The position numbers and the translations under genes are program-made. DNA of 64,000 nt, taken from assembly GCA_003116975.1 (NCBI GenBank), contig BGKB01000111.1, positions 62,001-126,000 of the forward strand, written 5' to 3'. The DNA is from Aurantiochytrium sp. KH105. Its lineage: Eukaryota; Sar; Bigyra; Thraustochytrida; Thraustochytriidae. Positions 51,806 through 62,032 of this stretch are shown piece after piece; within the stretch, counting starts at the first letter, position 1, and each line of letters begins with the position of its first letter. The notes under the pieces were generated by a model. That model searched no databases and was not told the DNA's origin. It saw only the letters and a list, made by a program, of their open reading frames with translations.

Positions 51806-54028
51806 ATGACCACCCTTAAGGATGCTGCACGCACGGCGTGCAAGCTTCTCGCTCTTCTCGCCGCCTGGGCTTGCGCTTCGTACGGCATCGTTGTTGTACT
51901 TTGGTCTGAAGACAAGAGTGTCACGGAGAAAGCCGGAGAAGTATTCGAGATCGAACCCATGCGTTCCACGCAGTCGTACTTTGCCGCGGCTCTCGTTGGC
52001 ATCATGACTGCCGTGGGCGCCGCCTTCACTGCAATCTATCTGCATCTGCATCACCCCAAGCCGGGCAAGGGGGCTGGCTGGCGCCGTCTTTCGCTCATGG
52101 CATGGAAAACTGTTGACGTGCCGTTCATGGGACGTCTTGCCGTCATCGAGATCTTTTTGCTTCTTCTCTGGGTTGGCCTTCAATGCATGACCATGTACCA
52201 TTTCTACTTGAACTGGGTTGACAGAATGCTCAGCAGAGGCCGTGAATACACCCTCAAGTTGAAATTCTTCGGTATCTGCCGCATGTTTGGAGCCGGTCTC
52301 GGAGTCAACCTTGCGTTTTTCATGATCCCTGTTTCCAAGCACTCGTTTTGGCTCGAGCTCGCGGATGTCGGCTTTGAGCGCGCGGTTCGGATTCACCGCT
52401 GGCTCGGCGTGCTTGTTATCGTCATGTCCCTCGGTCACCTTTTTCTGGGCATCGCCACCTACGTAGAAGACAGCAACCTCTTTTGGTGCATGGGTTGGAC
52501 GTCCGAACAACCAGATGAGACGCTTTGCAGGCCCAAGCTTGTCAAGATCAACATTTACGGCGAAGTGGCAATTGCAGGAGGCATTCTGATTGGGATCACC
52601 TCCTTTCCCATTGTACGCCGCTACTCGTATCAGCTCTTTTACTACTCGCATCTCATTGGCGCTTTCCTCTTTTTCGCCTTTGGAATTGTGCACGACAAGA
52701 ACACCTTTTACTATCTCTTTCCAGGCATCGTCACCTACGCCGTCGACAAGGTCATCTCGACCGGTCGTCGCGCTCGCTCTTGCAGTCTTTTGCATGCTAG
52801 CGTCAACGCCGACACCGCCTGCACCAAGCTCGAGGTAGCCGTGGCGCACGACACTCCGTTGCCTCGCCAGGGTCACTGGTACCATATCAACATCAAGGAA
52901 GCCTCTGCGCTCGAGTGGCACCCCATGAGCGTCGCGGAAACAAACGAGCAGGCCCACTCCATCACCTTTTACATTCGCCACACCGGAAACTGGTCCACGC
53001 GTGTGGGCGAGGTCGCATCCAGCCGTGAGGGCAACGAGCTAACGGTCAGACTTGACGGCCCCTTTGGTGGTACCCACACGGATAAGAGTGGGTACATGGC
53101 TAACGACGCAGCAGCCTTCGTCTCGGGTGGTATCGGAATTACAGCTCACCTTCTCGGCGCCAAGGCCGCGATTGATTCCGGGGCCTTTCGTCATGTGGCG
53201 CTGCGCTGGTTCGTCACGAGCCGCGCGTTTGTTTCACAGCATGCGCACTCTCTCAAGTATCTGGCCGACAAGGGTGCTGACGTTCACGTGTACGTCACGC
53301 GCGACGCCATTGCGGATGAAGGGGCCGTGTCTCAACCTTCGCACGTGTGGAACTTTGACGGCGAAAGCGGGAAACTTCGCCGGTTCTCGACGACCTTTAG
53401 CTCGCCCTTGGCCAAGTGCTCTATGTCGGCTGCGGCCGCAGTTGCCTTTATTTGGGGCATGTGGAAAACTGCCGTCTGGCTTGACAAGGACGCACAGAGT
53501 GAACTGACCCTTGGCGCGAACCGCGGTGCTGCGCTGGCGTTTTCGGTCCTTGCTTGTTTCGCTGGCGCTTTGATTGTCGCTGTCGTTACAATTATCGTCA
53601 ACTTTGGTCTCTCCAAAATGGGCGCTTCTCGCGCGCCTTCGCCGCAGGCCAAGCCTGTCGCCAAGGCAGCTGCGGGTTTTGAGGGTCCCGAACTCGAACG
53701 CGCGAGCACCCATGCGTCTTCGGAGGATTCCTCCGAGGCATCGTCTCAGGATGGGGAACTTGCCATTCGGGATGTCTCCGAGATGTACGTCAAGTCCGTT
53801 TTCGACATTGAAGACTTGGTCTCGCAGGGCAAGCCTTCTCTGGACGAAGTGATGGCGACGCTTGCGGAGACTATTGCCGTGAAGACTTCAGGCAGTCAGG
53901 TTCACAATGCTGGCGTCACCATTTGCGGGCCTTGTGCTCTTGTGGACGGTGTCGTGGACGCTGCCAAGGCTGCTAACGCCAAGGGCAACGTACGCTTCAT
54001 CATTGACGAAGAGGAGTACGCCTTTTAA
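51806..54028 (+). CDS. Ferric reductase/NADPH oxidase-like membrane flavocytochrome, paralog 1
   Basis: Transmembrane electron carrier of 740 residues moving electrons from NADPH via FAD and two hemes to an acceptor such as Fe3+ or O2. Heme ligands fit H197/H211 and H282/H296; both pairs are 14 apart, the ferric-reductase spacing. Helices lie near residues 12-32, 57-80, 110-130, 155-175, 195-218, 252-270 and 280-300. The FAD site is HPMSVAET (372-379), and the pyridine-nucleotide loops are DGPFGG (417-422) and SGGIGIT (440-446). The closing elements GKPSLDEV and ICGPCALV lie near 675-705, and the protein ends EEEYAF. Two more hydrophobic helices (about 538-559 and 573-602) interrupt the nucleotide lobe. 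No EF-hands are present. Start context is AACAATGACC. Paralog 2 follows 1.2 kb downstream. Confidence 0.93.
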   Translation: MTTLKDAARTACKLLALLAAWACASYGIVVVLWSEDKSVTEKAGEVFEIEPMRSTQSYFAAALVGIMTAVGAAFTAIYLHLHHPKPGKGAGWRRLSLMAWKTVDVPFMGRLAVIEIFLLLLWVGLQCMTMYHFYLNWVDRMLSRGREYTLKLKFFGICRMFGAGLGVNLAFFMIPVSKHSFWLELADVGFERAVRIHRWLGVLVIVMSLGHLFLGIATYVEDSNLFWCMGWTSEQPDETLCRPKLVKINIYGEVAIAGGILIGITSFPIVRRYSYQLFYYSHLIGAFLFFAFGIVHDKNTFYYLFPGIVTYAVDKVISTGRRARSCSLLHASVNADTACTKLEVAVAHDTPLPRQGHWYHINIKEASALEWHPMSVAETNEQAHSITFYIRHTGNWSTRVGEVASSREGNELTVRLDGPFGGTHTDKSGYMANDAAAFVSGGIGITAHLLGAKAAIDSGAFRHVALRWFVTSRAFVSQHAHSLKYLADKGADVHVYVTRDAIADEGAVSQPSHVWNFDGESGKLRRFSTTFSSPLAKCSMSAAAAVAFIWGMWKTAVWLDKDAQSELTLGANRGAALAFSVLACFAGALIVAVVTIIVNFGLSKMGASRAPSPQAKPVAKAAAGFEGPELERASTHASSEDSSEASSQDGELAIRDVSEMYVKSVFDIEDLVSQGKPSLDEVMATLAETIAVKTSGSQVHNAGVTICGPCALVDGVVDAAKAANAKGNVRFIIDEEEYAF

Positions 54029-55228
54029 AAAGCAGAAGCAAGGTCCCCGCGACAATACAATTCAAGCCACTCCATTTGCTTGCTCAACCGGTTGACTGCT
54101 TGCTCGATCGATTGCTTGCCTGCAAAAGCGCTGCTTGCTTACTTGCTTACTGAAAGTGTTCAAGAGCTCTTTTCAAAAACTCCGAATCCACCTCTCAGAA
54201 GCAAGGCTTTCTCTACCACGTGCAATTTTTATTCCAATTCAGAAATAACAGCATTTTCATCATGTCTGCATCCTATTTGGGCCTAGAGGCCTACCTCGTC
54301 TTTTATTTTGTTCTTTCTGTGCCATCCTGAATGAAGCCGTGCCAACCTAGAAAAGGGTAAAAGCAAGCGGCGTCAGCAGCTTTCCCTTAAACCCTCTACG
54401 TAGTACTACAACGGCGTGCCGGTCAGCCTGAACCCGACCCTGCCCAGCATTCCCACCGACGTCGCCCGTATTTCTCTCTTTCGATGTCTCCAGCAAATCT
54501 CGTCGTCGACGGCCGCAGGGTTCAGGGCCTTCCTTCGCGCATCCCGTATTCGCTGCGCTGTGGCCCACAAGCCGCTCGGGCAGCACGCGCGGGCACGCGA
54601 AGCACACGTGCGGGCGCTCTTGTGGGGCAGCTGTGGGTCACCCCCCGCCACGCAAAGTCGGGCGATCGAGGAAGAGCACGAGCGCATCGACTGCAGCTGG
54701 CTGGCCGCAGACCTCGAGCGCCGCGCCCTCGCTCGCCCGCGAGGGAGGGAGGAAGGGCCGCTCGCGAGGGCCGAGCGTCGCGCTCGCTCGCGATCATATC
54801 CTCGGGGCCCCTTCTACGCGCGTGCGAGGCGCGTGCACTCGCGAGGCGAGGCGAGGGCATTCACCGCGGAGCCTCGACAGGACGGCGCCGCTCGCGACCT
54901 CCACGCGCACGGCGCGTGCTAGGAGGAGCGGGCTCGCGGCCGTGCTTGAGCCGCCACGCTCCGCCCTGCTCCGCCGCGCCCTGCACGCCGCCTGGATTCG
55001 CTGCAAGGTAGGAGCGCTGGCCGCGGCATGCTGCAAAGCGGGAAAGGAGGGTGCCACGACCTTGAGCTCGAGCTCCCGGAGAAGAACTACAAGCAGCAGA
55101 CGCTTCCCAGGACGGCCAACTTTGGAACGTTTGACAAAAAGGAAACCCCCTCTCGCGCAGAAATTGTGACGAGGGCGGCAAACGCGATTGTTCAAGGTCT
55201 TGAGGTGAGCGAGAAAAGTCACGCGAGT
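54029..55228. other. Intergenic region between the reductase paralogs
   Basis: About 1.2 kb. Two CCTAG/AGGCCTA copies lie at about 54280-54293. The frame of paralog 2 stays open back to 55028, so 55028-55228 might be translated; I treat it as 5' leader. The GC-rich part (54400-55000) holds spurious frames. I see no gene. Confidence 0.5.
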
Positions 55229-57418
55229 ATGGGGCTTGCGGCGAAGCTGCGCACGAGCGCGAACGCTGCGTTTTTGGTGGGTGCGTGGGCATGCGTGGCC
55301 CTTGGCGGCGCCTTTCTCATCTTTGAGAATGACAAGAGCTTTTCTCGAGTAATGTCGGAATACCTTGAAATCGAAGGATTGCACCATTCGGCGCTCGCCG
55401 TGGGTCTGTTGGTCGTCTTCACTGCATTCGGTGGTGTCTTTGTCGCTGGGCACCTGGCACTGCGCCGGTCAAAACCCGGTGCTGCGCGGTGTCGCCGATG
55501 CTCAACATGGACATGGCGCATGGTCGAAGTTCCGTTCTTTGGGCGCATGGCCCTTGCTGAGATCACGCTTATGCTGGCATGGATTCTACTTCAGTCCATT
55601 ACCATGATGCAGTACTTTATCAAATTAAAGGAGCACCATAGCTCTCACGGGGAAGGAATGACTACCAAGACTATTTTGATGGGCCTTTGCTGCATGTTCG
55701 GCATTGGCTTTGGTGTGAACCTGGCTGTTCTCATGCTCCCTGTCTCCAAACACTCGTTCTGGTTGGAGCTTCTCGACGTTGGATTTGAGCGTGCTGTCCG
55801 CGTTCACCGCTGGATTGGAGTCCTGGTCATGACTCTTATCGTGCTTCACGCGCTTTTCGCTGTGCTGACCTACATTCACGTGGAGAGCCTCGCGTACTGC
55901 ATGGGCTGGAGCAGCGTGTCACCAGGAGATGATGCGTACTGTCAACCTGTGCTCGTCAAAATCAATATCTACGGCGAGATCGCGTTTGCCGGAGGCATTC
56001 TTCTCAGCGTCACATCCCTGCCCGCGGTGCGACGCTTTTCCTACCAGCTATTCTACTACTCGCATGTAATTGGCGCGGTGTTATTTTTTGGGTTTGGCAT
56101 CATCCACTTTTCGTCGACATTGACATACTTTTTGCCCAGTCTCGCCACGTACGTTGCCGACAAAGTTATCTCGACATGGCGACGGGCGCGCTCTTGCTTG
56201 TTGCTGCATTACAGCGTCAATGACGAAATAGACTGCACCAAATTGGAGATCGCACTTGATCAAGACACGCCACTGCCTCGTCAGGGCCACTGGTACCACG
56301 TCAATGTCAAGGAAGCCTCCGTGCTTCAGTGGCACCCCATGAGTGTGGCCGAAACCAATGCTGAGGAGCACTCCATCGTTTTTTACATTCGGCACGACGG
56401 TGACTGGTCGAGTCGGCTCGGCAGTGTTGCTCGGGCTCGGGCGCTGCAGCAAGAAGGTCTCACAGTCCGTCTGGACGGCCCTTTCGGAGGAACGCACACG
56501 CGTCATAGTGGGTACATGAATAACGACGCGGCCGTCTTTGTCTGCGGCGGAATCGGCATCACAGCCCATGCGCTCGCTGTCGAAGCGGCCGTGGCGTCAG
56601 ACTGTTTCCAGCTCGTCGCGCTCCGCTGGTTTGTCACCAGAAAAGCCTTTTTGGATCAGCACACAGCCGTGCTTGAGCGACTTGCGGGCATGGGCGCCGA
56701 CGTTCAGGTACACATTACCCGTGGGGCCGACGTCGAACGCGAGGCAAGTTTGCAGCCTGCCACACGATGGTCGGAGTCATCATTATTGAGGAGGTCCAGG
56801 TGGCGCTACGCGACGAACCTGGACTCTGGCATTGCCAAAGCGATTGTAACTGCTGCCGCAGCTCTTTCGCTGGTGGGGGCCCTTCGCAATCAGGGCACCA
56901 AGAACCCTGGGCATCACCATCACGACCATACGCAGGAGAATTTTTTCCTCGAGCACGCCAAGAACTTGACTTTCATCGTTGGCATGTGTGTATTGATCAC
57001 AGTGGCCGTGGCCATCAAGCTTTCGATTGTAACAAAAGCGTTGCGTATTCTCTGCCCGGACAAGATGTTTCGAGCATGGACTCGCGTCGCCAAGAAGCTA
57101 AGTCTGAGTGACGCGGAGCTGGCGCTTACGTCTCCGGACCCGCTTGAGCGGCAACGATTTCTCATCGATGGCGGCTCCCTGCCGAGTACTCCCGCGTCAG
57201 GCGAGTTACTCTCTGTGAGCTATGGACGCCCACGACTCGAAGACGTTTTCGCCGAGCTCGCTTCAAACTTGGAGGAACGCTCCACTGGCATCCGTCTCGC
57301 TGGCGTCTCTCTTTGCGGCCCAGAGCGCCTTGTCAACGGGTCGATCCTGGCCGCAAACACTGTGTCGAATAATTCGACTGTATCCTTTATCATTGATGAG
57401 GAAGAGTACTCATTCTAA
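55229..57418 (+). CDS. Ferric reductase/NADPH oxidase-like membrane flavocytochrome, paralog 2
   Basis: Tandem paralog of the preceding gene with the same architecture, 729 residues from the Met at 55229. That Met aligns with the start of paralog 1 (MGLAAKLRTSANAAFLVGAW beside MTTLKDAARTACKLLALLAAW). The open frame begins 67 codons earlier, so a longer form is possible. Heme ligands correspond to H193/H207 and H279/H293. FAD motif HPMSVAET, DGPFGG and GGIGIT are all kept. The inserted hydrophobic pair in the nucleotide lobe is present, here with a histidine-rich loop (HHHHDH) between the two helices, a possible metal-binding feature absent from paralog 1. The end EEEYSF parallels EEEYAF. The substrate acceptor is not predictable. 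Confidence 0.92.
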   Translation: MGLAAKLRTSANAAFLVGAWACVALGGAFLIFENDKSFSRVMSEYLEIEGLHHSALAVGLLVVFTAFGGVFVAGHLALRRSKPGAARCRRCSTWTWRMVEVPFFGRMALAEITLMLAWILLQSITMMQYFIKLKEHHSSHGEGMTTKTILMGLCCMFGIGFGVNLAVLMLPVSKHSFWLELLDVGFERAVRVHRWIGVLVMTLIVLHALFAVLTYIHVESLAYCMGWSSVSPGDDAYCQPVLVKINIYGEIAFAGGILLSVTSLPAVRRFSYQLFYYSHVIGAVLFFGFGIIHFSSTLTYFLPSLATYVADKVISTWRRARSCLLLHYSVNDEIDCTKLEIALDQDTPLPRQGHWYHVNVKEASVLQWHPMSVAETNAEEHSIVFYIRHDGDWSSRLGSVARARALQQEGLTVRLDGPFGGTHTRHSGYMNNDAAVFVCGGIGITAHALAVEAAVASDCFQLVALRWFVTRKAFLDQHTAVLERLAGMGADVQVHITRGADVEREASLQPATRWSESSLLRRSRWRYATNLDSGIAKAIVTAAAALSLVGALRNQGTKNPGHHHHDHTQENFFLEHAKNLTFIVGMCVLITVAVAIKLSIVTKALRILCPDKMFRAWTRVAKKLSLSDAELALTSPDPLERQRFLIDGGSLPSTPASGELLSVSYGRPRLEDVFAELASNLEERSTGIRLAGVSLCGPERLVNGSILAANTVSNNSTVSFIIDEEEYSF

Positions 57419-57720
57419 AGACGGTGGCGTCAATACTGCAATCGTGACGGCTGTTGTTGATGGTGCCGACAGCGACGACGATATCCAAACTGACAATGAC
57501 GACGAAATTGTTATAGAAGATGGGGATGATGATGTTGATAGATTGATAAATGGATGGATGGGGGTATACTACCAAGGCCTTGAATGCTGGCCTTGGCTGA
57601 CCTATGAGTAAGCAAATGTTTTGAATGCAGACACCTTTGCGCCGCACCTTGATTTGTGAAAGAAAGTCGAACTAAATAAATCGTGCTTCGTCTCGATCAA
57701 GATAAAAGAAAAATTGTTGA
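57419..57720. other. Convergent intergenic region
   Basis: About 300 bases between the paralog 2 stop and the phosphodiesterase stop, AT-rich with GATGATGATG-type sequence near 57525. I see no gene. Confidence 0.5.
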
Positions 57721-60700
57721 CTATGATGGTGTTGCTGGTGAAGATACCGCCGAATTTGGCGTCGTGTTTTTGTCTGTGCCTGGAGGTGTTTCTGGAGAGG
57801 CGAGCTGGGCTGATCCCGTTGACGCGTTGTCGCTCTCGCCGTCCGACTCCTCGCCGCCGGCATCTTCGTTTGGCATTGCAGCATGTCGTCGCTGCAAGAC
57901 TTCGCGGTGGAGGGCCTTCCACTCGTTGCGGTTCCTGCGAACCTGGCGGAAGATATCTGTTGCTGGGGGGTAGATTTCCCGAAAGGCTTTGAAAAGGGGT
58001 AACGCGATAAAATCGAGAAAAGAAACCTGGTTCCTCTCATTGTCGGGCTTGGTCCGGTCCATGAAGTCGGAAATGTTGATGCCCAAAGCGCGCTCCTCGT
58101 CGCCCTGCTGAAAGAATTCCTCTGTAATGAGGTCAGACCAGCGCTTGTGCAGCGGGAACCGTTTGCTCGCGTGGCCGATGTCGGAAACCTTGATACATAT
58201 CTCAAGAATAAGGTCGCGGCGGTCGGGAGTTACAAAATTGCCCTTGAGCGTGCCTGCAAGACCCTTGAGCTTGGTGACAGTCTCAAAATGGTTGCGCAGG
58301 TCGGTTGCCAAAACCATCCTGATGGCGGACTTGCGAAAGTGCAGGTACTCGTCCTTGGAAAGGTGCGAAAGAATGTTGTAGCCTGGGGTGTGCAAAAGCT
58401 GGAATGCGTTCGCCAAATGCATTTGTTCCAGTACAGAATGGTCGCTGTAAATGATGCTGAGACGGTGGTCGGTGCGAATCAAAAAGTTGTTGTTGCGACC
58501 TGGGTGGTTGACGTCGTGCACAGCGGCAGCAAAAAGGGCCGTCATCGTCTCGAGCGAGCTCAGCTCGCGGCCAAGGTGGAGCGAGTACAAAAGGTGGTGG
58601 ACAGAGACCAAGACGTCGGCGGCATGCGCGCTATTATGATACGGCATGGGTTGGTATTGCGATTCAAGCTGGTTTGAAAAGGCCTTGAAGGTCCGTCGGT
58701 CGATGCGGAATTCCTTGATGAGCTCGCACTTGGAAAAGATGACCCAGAGCATTGTATACAAGGGCTTTCCGCCCGTCTCCTCCGCGAGGGTGAGGGAGTC
58801 AAAATTCCAGTCCGAAAGCTGACCGAGCAAAACCTGAAGCTGAGTGCATGACGGAGAGCTCGAGAAGGAGCCCAAACTGGACTTGCGGCGGACCCGGGAG
58901 TTCATGTCACCTGCACCATGATCTGACTTGGACTCGGTCTGCGATGTGGGAGACCCGGGCAAAAACGACGAAGCGGAGTTCTGTCGACTCAAACTGTCTA
59001 CTGTCGGAAGCATTGGGTTTCCAATCGATTTCGTCGGAGCACCACCCGAGGGCTTGTCAGAGTAGAAGAATTCGCCTTCGTTGTCAAAATCGGGCAATGA
59101 GCTCTCGTTATCGTCATAGCCCCCGGGCCCACCTGCGAGACGCAACCATCCATTGATGTCGCCGTCAGCGAGATCCGGTCCACCACGCAAAATGGGTTTC
59201 ATGAGCGTCTCGGGGTCAGAGAGCGCTTCGATGGCGTTGTCGATCAGCTGTAGAGGGGAGAAGGGAAGGTCTTTGAAATCGATTTCCTCTTCCGGTTCAT
59301 CGCTCGTGCCTGGCGGGGCAGGGAGCTCGTCGTCCTCGTCGTCCTCGCCCTCGTTGTCACCGTCGCCACCGTCGTGTTCCTCCTCGCCATCATCATCATC
59401 CTCATCATCCTTGTTGCCATCGCCAGTTGCATCGCTCGCATCAGTCTGTTCATCGCTGGTCATCGACTTGAGCTTGGAAGAGGACGCTTGGCCTCCGTCG
59501 CTCTCGCTATTCGATCCCGACTCAAAGTCGCTCTGGTCGTTGTCCACTTCCTCCTCTTCCTCGTGCTCGTTGTTGTGGTCGTTTCCAGCATCCTCCTCGT
59601 CGTTCTTATTGGCAAGAAGACGAGAATCAGAACTGCCCAGATTAGATGTGCGCGAAAAGGGCGACTTCTTGGTCTCAGGATTCGCTGGGGACGCTGAAGA
59701 CGATACAGGAGCCGATTGCTTCTTTGCAAGAGACTTCTTCTTCTTTTCGATGAGTTTCTTGTCTGCGGGGCCCATGCGCTTGAGTGTGCTTCCGGGAGGC
59801 GCAGGCGTGGTGGTGGGCACCAGGGTGCTGCTCTGGCTGCTCTTTCGCGAAAGCGAGGTCGGCGTCGAACACTGAGAAGAGATCTCGGACTGTTCCTCTC
59901 GAAGAAATTCCTCCTCTTCCTTGACAAAAGCCTTGAGCGCGTCAACGATGGCGCGCTTCTCCAGATGCGTCATGAAGGCACGGACCTGAAGCAGCTCCGC
60001 AAGCGCACTTTGCAGCGGGGTGTCGATGTCCTTGCCCATAAAGTCCAGATTCGACCCGCACGAAAGGTGGCGCGTCAGGCGCCCAGGACTCGTGATGGTG
60101 CTCGAGATTGACGAATGCGTGGACGGCTGTCTGTTCTGACGCCACGTCTTGTTGGAGGTCGTCGTGGCCGCCTCGTCGAGTTCGAGACCAGACATGGACG
60201 ACACGCTCGGGGACCTCAACGAAGCAGCGGCCACGGACGGGGACGTCGGCAACTTCGCGGTCGGCAGAGCAGCGGGTGGGTCAAGGGTAACGGAAGCTGA
60301 TGCTGGCCGGGAGGTGTTGACCGTGAGGTTCGAGGGCGCCGACGACGATGACGGACCGGGAGCCTTTGTCGAGGCCGCGGCGTTCCCTGCGGCAACCGGG
60401 GCAGCAGGAACTGGTGCCGCCTTTGATGGTGAAGTTTGCGCTGGACTCTGGGGTGGCTGTTCCGCATGTTGCGAGGCGCTCGCCACCGATGCTCCCGCTG
60501 AGGACCTCACCGAGACAGCTGGCGAGGGCGGGGTGCTCGGGCGTGCGTTGCTGTTGTAGCTCGAGCGATCGGTGCGGAACGATCGAGGGGAACTCGCCGG
60601 ATGGCCGGTGCGTGCAGAAGAAGGTGACACGGGGGAAGCGGCACTCGAGAGGGAAGTTGGGGACAACAGCCAGCTCATATCCGTGAGTTGCTGCTCCGGG

Positions 60701-61293
60701 GAAGGGCTCGTCGGAGTCGCCGGGGCTGCAGAGGGCTGAGCTTGCGTGGGCACATTCTTGGGGCACTCTGTGGTGCCGGCAGGCATAGTTGCCATACAGA
60801 GTTCTTCGTCTTCGTCCTCATCGTCAGCGTCGCTGTGGTTCAGTCCCAAGACGTGTCGCAGGTAGGTAAAGAGAGCAAAAAGTAACGCGGGAGCCACGAC
60901 TGTGTACAATTCGGTTGGGTTCATGGACTCTATTGAGGATGGCAAGCCCTGTGACCTGCGTACGGTCTGCAGGATGCTCAAATTTACAAAGCCAAAAACC
61001 ACAAGTCCCAGCGCGGCGGAGCTTTGTAATTTCGCCATGGCGTCTTCGTCATCGGTTTCGTCCTCGTCTTCGTCGTCGTCATTGCACTCTTCATTTTCGA
61101 GGCTCTTGAGGAGTTCATCCACGTCGTCGACCGCGCTCATATCGACGTCTTCCATTTCGGCGATGATCTGCGCGACCTCATCGTCGTCGACGGCGTTCAC
61201 CAACTCCTCCTCCTCCTCCTCCTCGTCCCCCTCTATCTTCTCCGTGGCCGAGGCCGAGGCCGGCATCGTGTCACCTTCCACGCTCTCGACCAT
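57721..61293 (-). CDS. Membrane-anchored class I 3',5'-cyclic nucleotide phosphodiesterase
   Basis: Hydrolyses cAMP and/or cGMP; 1190 residues. The N-terminus is acidic (poly-Glu near 24-30, Asp-rich near 71-84). Two hydrophobic helices follow at about 91-109 and 128-147, which would hold the protein on a membrane as a hairpin. A long disordered Ser/Pro/Asp-rich region (about 160-800) has no GAF or PAS domain that I can see. The catalytic HD domain is about 822-1140. It has YHNSAHAADV (His886 and His890), HDVNHPGRNN (from His926) and KVSDIGH (Asp1038), supplying the metal-binding His/Asp set. The invariant purine-binding Gln is Gln1089 in NQVSFLDF. The arrangement is closest to PDE4/PDE1-type sequences, but cAMP/cGMP preference cannot be read. 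Met1 precedes the acidic start. Confidence 0.95.
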   Translation of the reverse strand: MVESVEGDTMPASASATEKIEGDEEEEEEELVNAVDDDEVAQIIAEMEDVDMSAVDDVDELLKSLENEECNDDDEDEDETDDEDAMAKLQSSAALGLVVFGFVNLSILQTVRRSQGLPSSIESMNPTELYTVVAPALLFALFTYLRHVLGLNHSDADDEDEDEELCMATMPAGTTECPKNVPTQAQPSAAPATPTSPSPEQQLTDMSWLLSPTSLSSAASPVSPSSARTGHPASSPRSFRTDRSSYNSNARPSTPPSPAVSVRSSAGASVASASQHAEQPPQSPAQTSPSKAAPVPAAPVAAGNAAASTKAPGPSSSSAPSNLTVNTSRPASASVTLDPPAALPTAKLPTSPSVAAASLRSPSVSSMSGLELDEAATTTSNKTWRQNRQPSTHSSISSTITSPGRLTRHLSCGSNLDFMGKDIDTPLQSALAELLQVRAFMTHLEKRAIVDALKAFVKEEEEFLREEQSEISSQCSTPTSLSRKSSQSSTLVPTTTPAPPGSTLKRMGPADKKLIEKKKKSLAKKQSAPVSSSASPANPETKKSPFSRTSNLGSSDSRLLANKNDEEDAGNDHNNEHEEEEEVDNDQSDFESGSNSESDGGQASSSKLKSMTSDEQTDASDATGDGNKDDEDDDDGEEEHDGGDGDNEGEDDEDDELPAPPGTSDEPEEEIDFKDLPFSPLQLIDNAIEALSDPETLMKPILRGGPDLADGDINGWLRLAGGPGGYDDNESSLPDFDNEGEFFYSDKPSGGAPTKSIGNPMLPTVDSLSRQNSASSFLPGSPTSQTESKSDHGAGDMNSRVRRKSSLGSFSSSPSCTQLQVLLGQLSDWNFDSLTLAEETGGKPLYTMLWVIFSKCELIKEFRIDRRTFKAFSNQLESQYQPMPYHNSAHAADVLVSVHHLLYSLHLGRELSSLETMTALFAAAVHDVNHPGRNNNFLIRTDHRLSIIYSDHSVLEQMHLANAFQLLHTPGYNILSHLSKDEYLHFRKSAIRMVLATDLRNHFETVTKLKGLAGTLKGNFVTPDRRDLILEICIKVSDIGHASKRFPLHKRWSDLITEEFFQQGDEERALGINISDFMDRTKPDNERNQVSFLDFIALPLFKAFREIYPPATDIFRQVRRNRNEWKALHREVLQRRHAAMPNEDAGGEESDGESDNASTGSAQLASPETPPGTDKNTTPNSAVSSPATPS

Positions 61294-61757
61294 GGCGTCC
61301 GCCTTGGCGTCGCCCCGGGGCGAAGCCGCTCTTCTTGACTGCGCGAGACCCTGCGCGTCGCCGTCTCAGCGCCCTTGTGTACGTACTCGCCCTCCGCTCT
61401 CCTGAGCCCTCCGCTCCGGCCGCCGCCGCAGCGCAGCGCAGCGGCAGCGGCTGCCTCGCTCGCGCGCCTCGCGCCCTCCGCGCACGCACGCAAGCTTGCA
61501 CGCACGCACGCACGCGAGCTCGCAAGCACGCACGCACGCAAGCTCGACGTCCTGCTCCAGCTCCAGCTCGGCCTCCTCCGCGCGCGCGTGCACGCCGCCG
61601 CCGGCTGGCACGCGCACGAGCTCGCGCCGCGCGCCGCCTCGCCCGCCCGCCGCTCGCGCGCGCGCGCTGCCTCGCGCTGCCTCGCGCTGCCTCGCGCGCC
61701 GCCGCGCCTGAGCGCCGAGCGCCTGCGCGCGAGCGCCGTGCCCGCGTGCACAGCTCG

Positions 61758-61915
61758 CTCGCGCGGCCTCGCCTCGCCTCGCCTCGCCTCGCCTCGCCTC
61801 GCCTCGCGCGCGCCGCTCCGGTCTGCCGCCGCGCCTCGCCTCGCGTCGCCTCGCCTCGCGTCGCGTCGCGTCGCGTCGCCTCGCGTCGCCTCGCGCGGCC
61901 TCGCGCGGCGTCGCG
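61758..61915. repeat. (GCCTC)n / GCGTCGCCTC degenerate tandem repeat
   Basis: A perfect run of about eight CGCCT pentamers (about 61768-61806) is followed by degenerate GCGTC and GCCTC units to about 61915. It lies about 470 bases upstream of the phosphodiesterase start. Confidence 0.93.
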
Positions 61916-61967
61916 TTTCTTTCTGCCCGCCGGGTCTGGCTGCGCGGCGGCGCGCTGGCTGCGAACG

Positions 61968-62032
61968 GATGGATGGAATGGATGGATGGATGGATGGATG
62001 GAATGGATGGAATGGATGGAATGGATGCCCGG
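61968..62032. repeat. (GGAT)n / GGAATGGAT tandem repeat
   Basis: GGAT tetramers mixed with GGAAT pentamers on the plus strand, encoding nothing recognisable. Confidence 0.93.

Noticed and set aside
51482-52981. Minus-strand 499-codon frame overlapping reductase paralog 1
   Set aside because: Antisense shadow. The plus strand carries heme, FAD and NADPH motifs; the minus frame has none.
54190-54264. Second C/D-box-like element on the minus strand (ATGATGA ... CTGA ... CTGA)
   Set aside because: No terminal stem, and the guide match to 18S is only about eight A/T-rich bases. Chance is likely in an AT-rich 3' flank.
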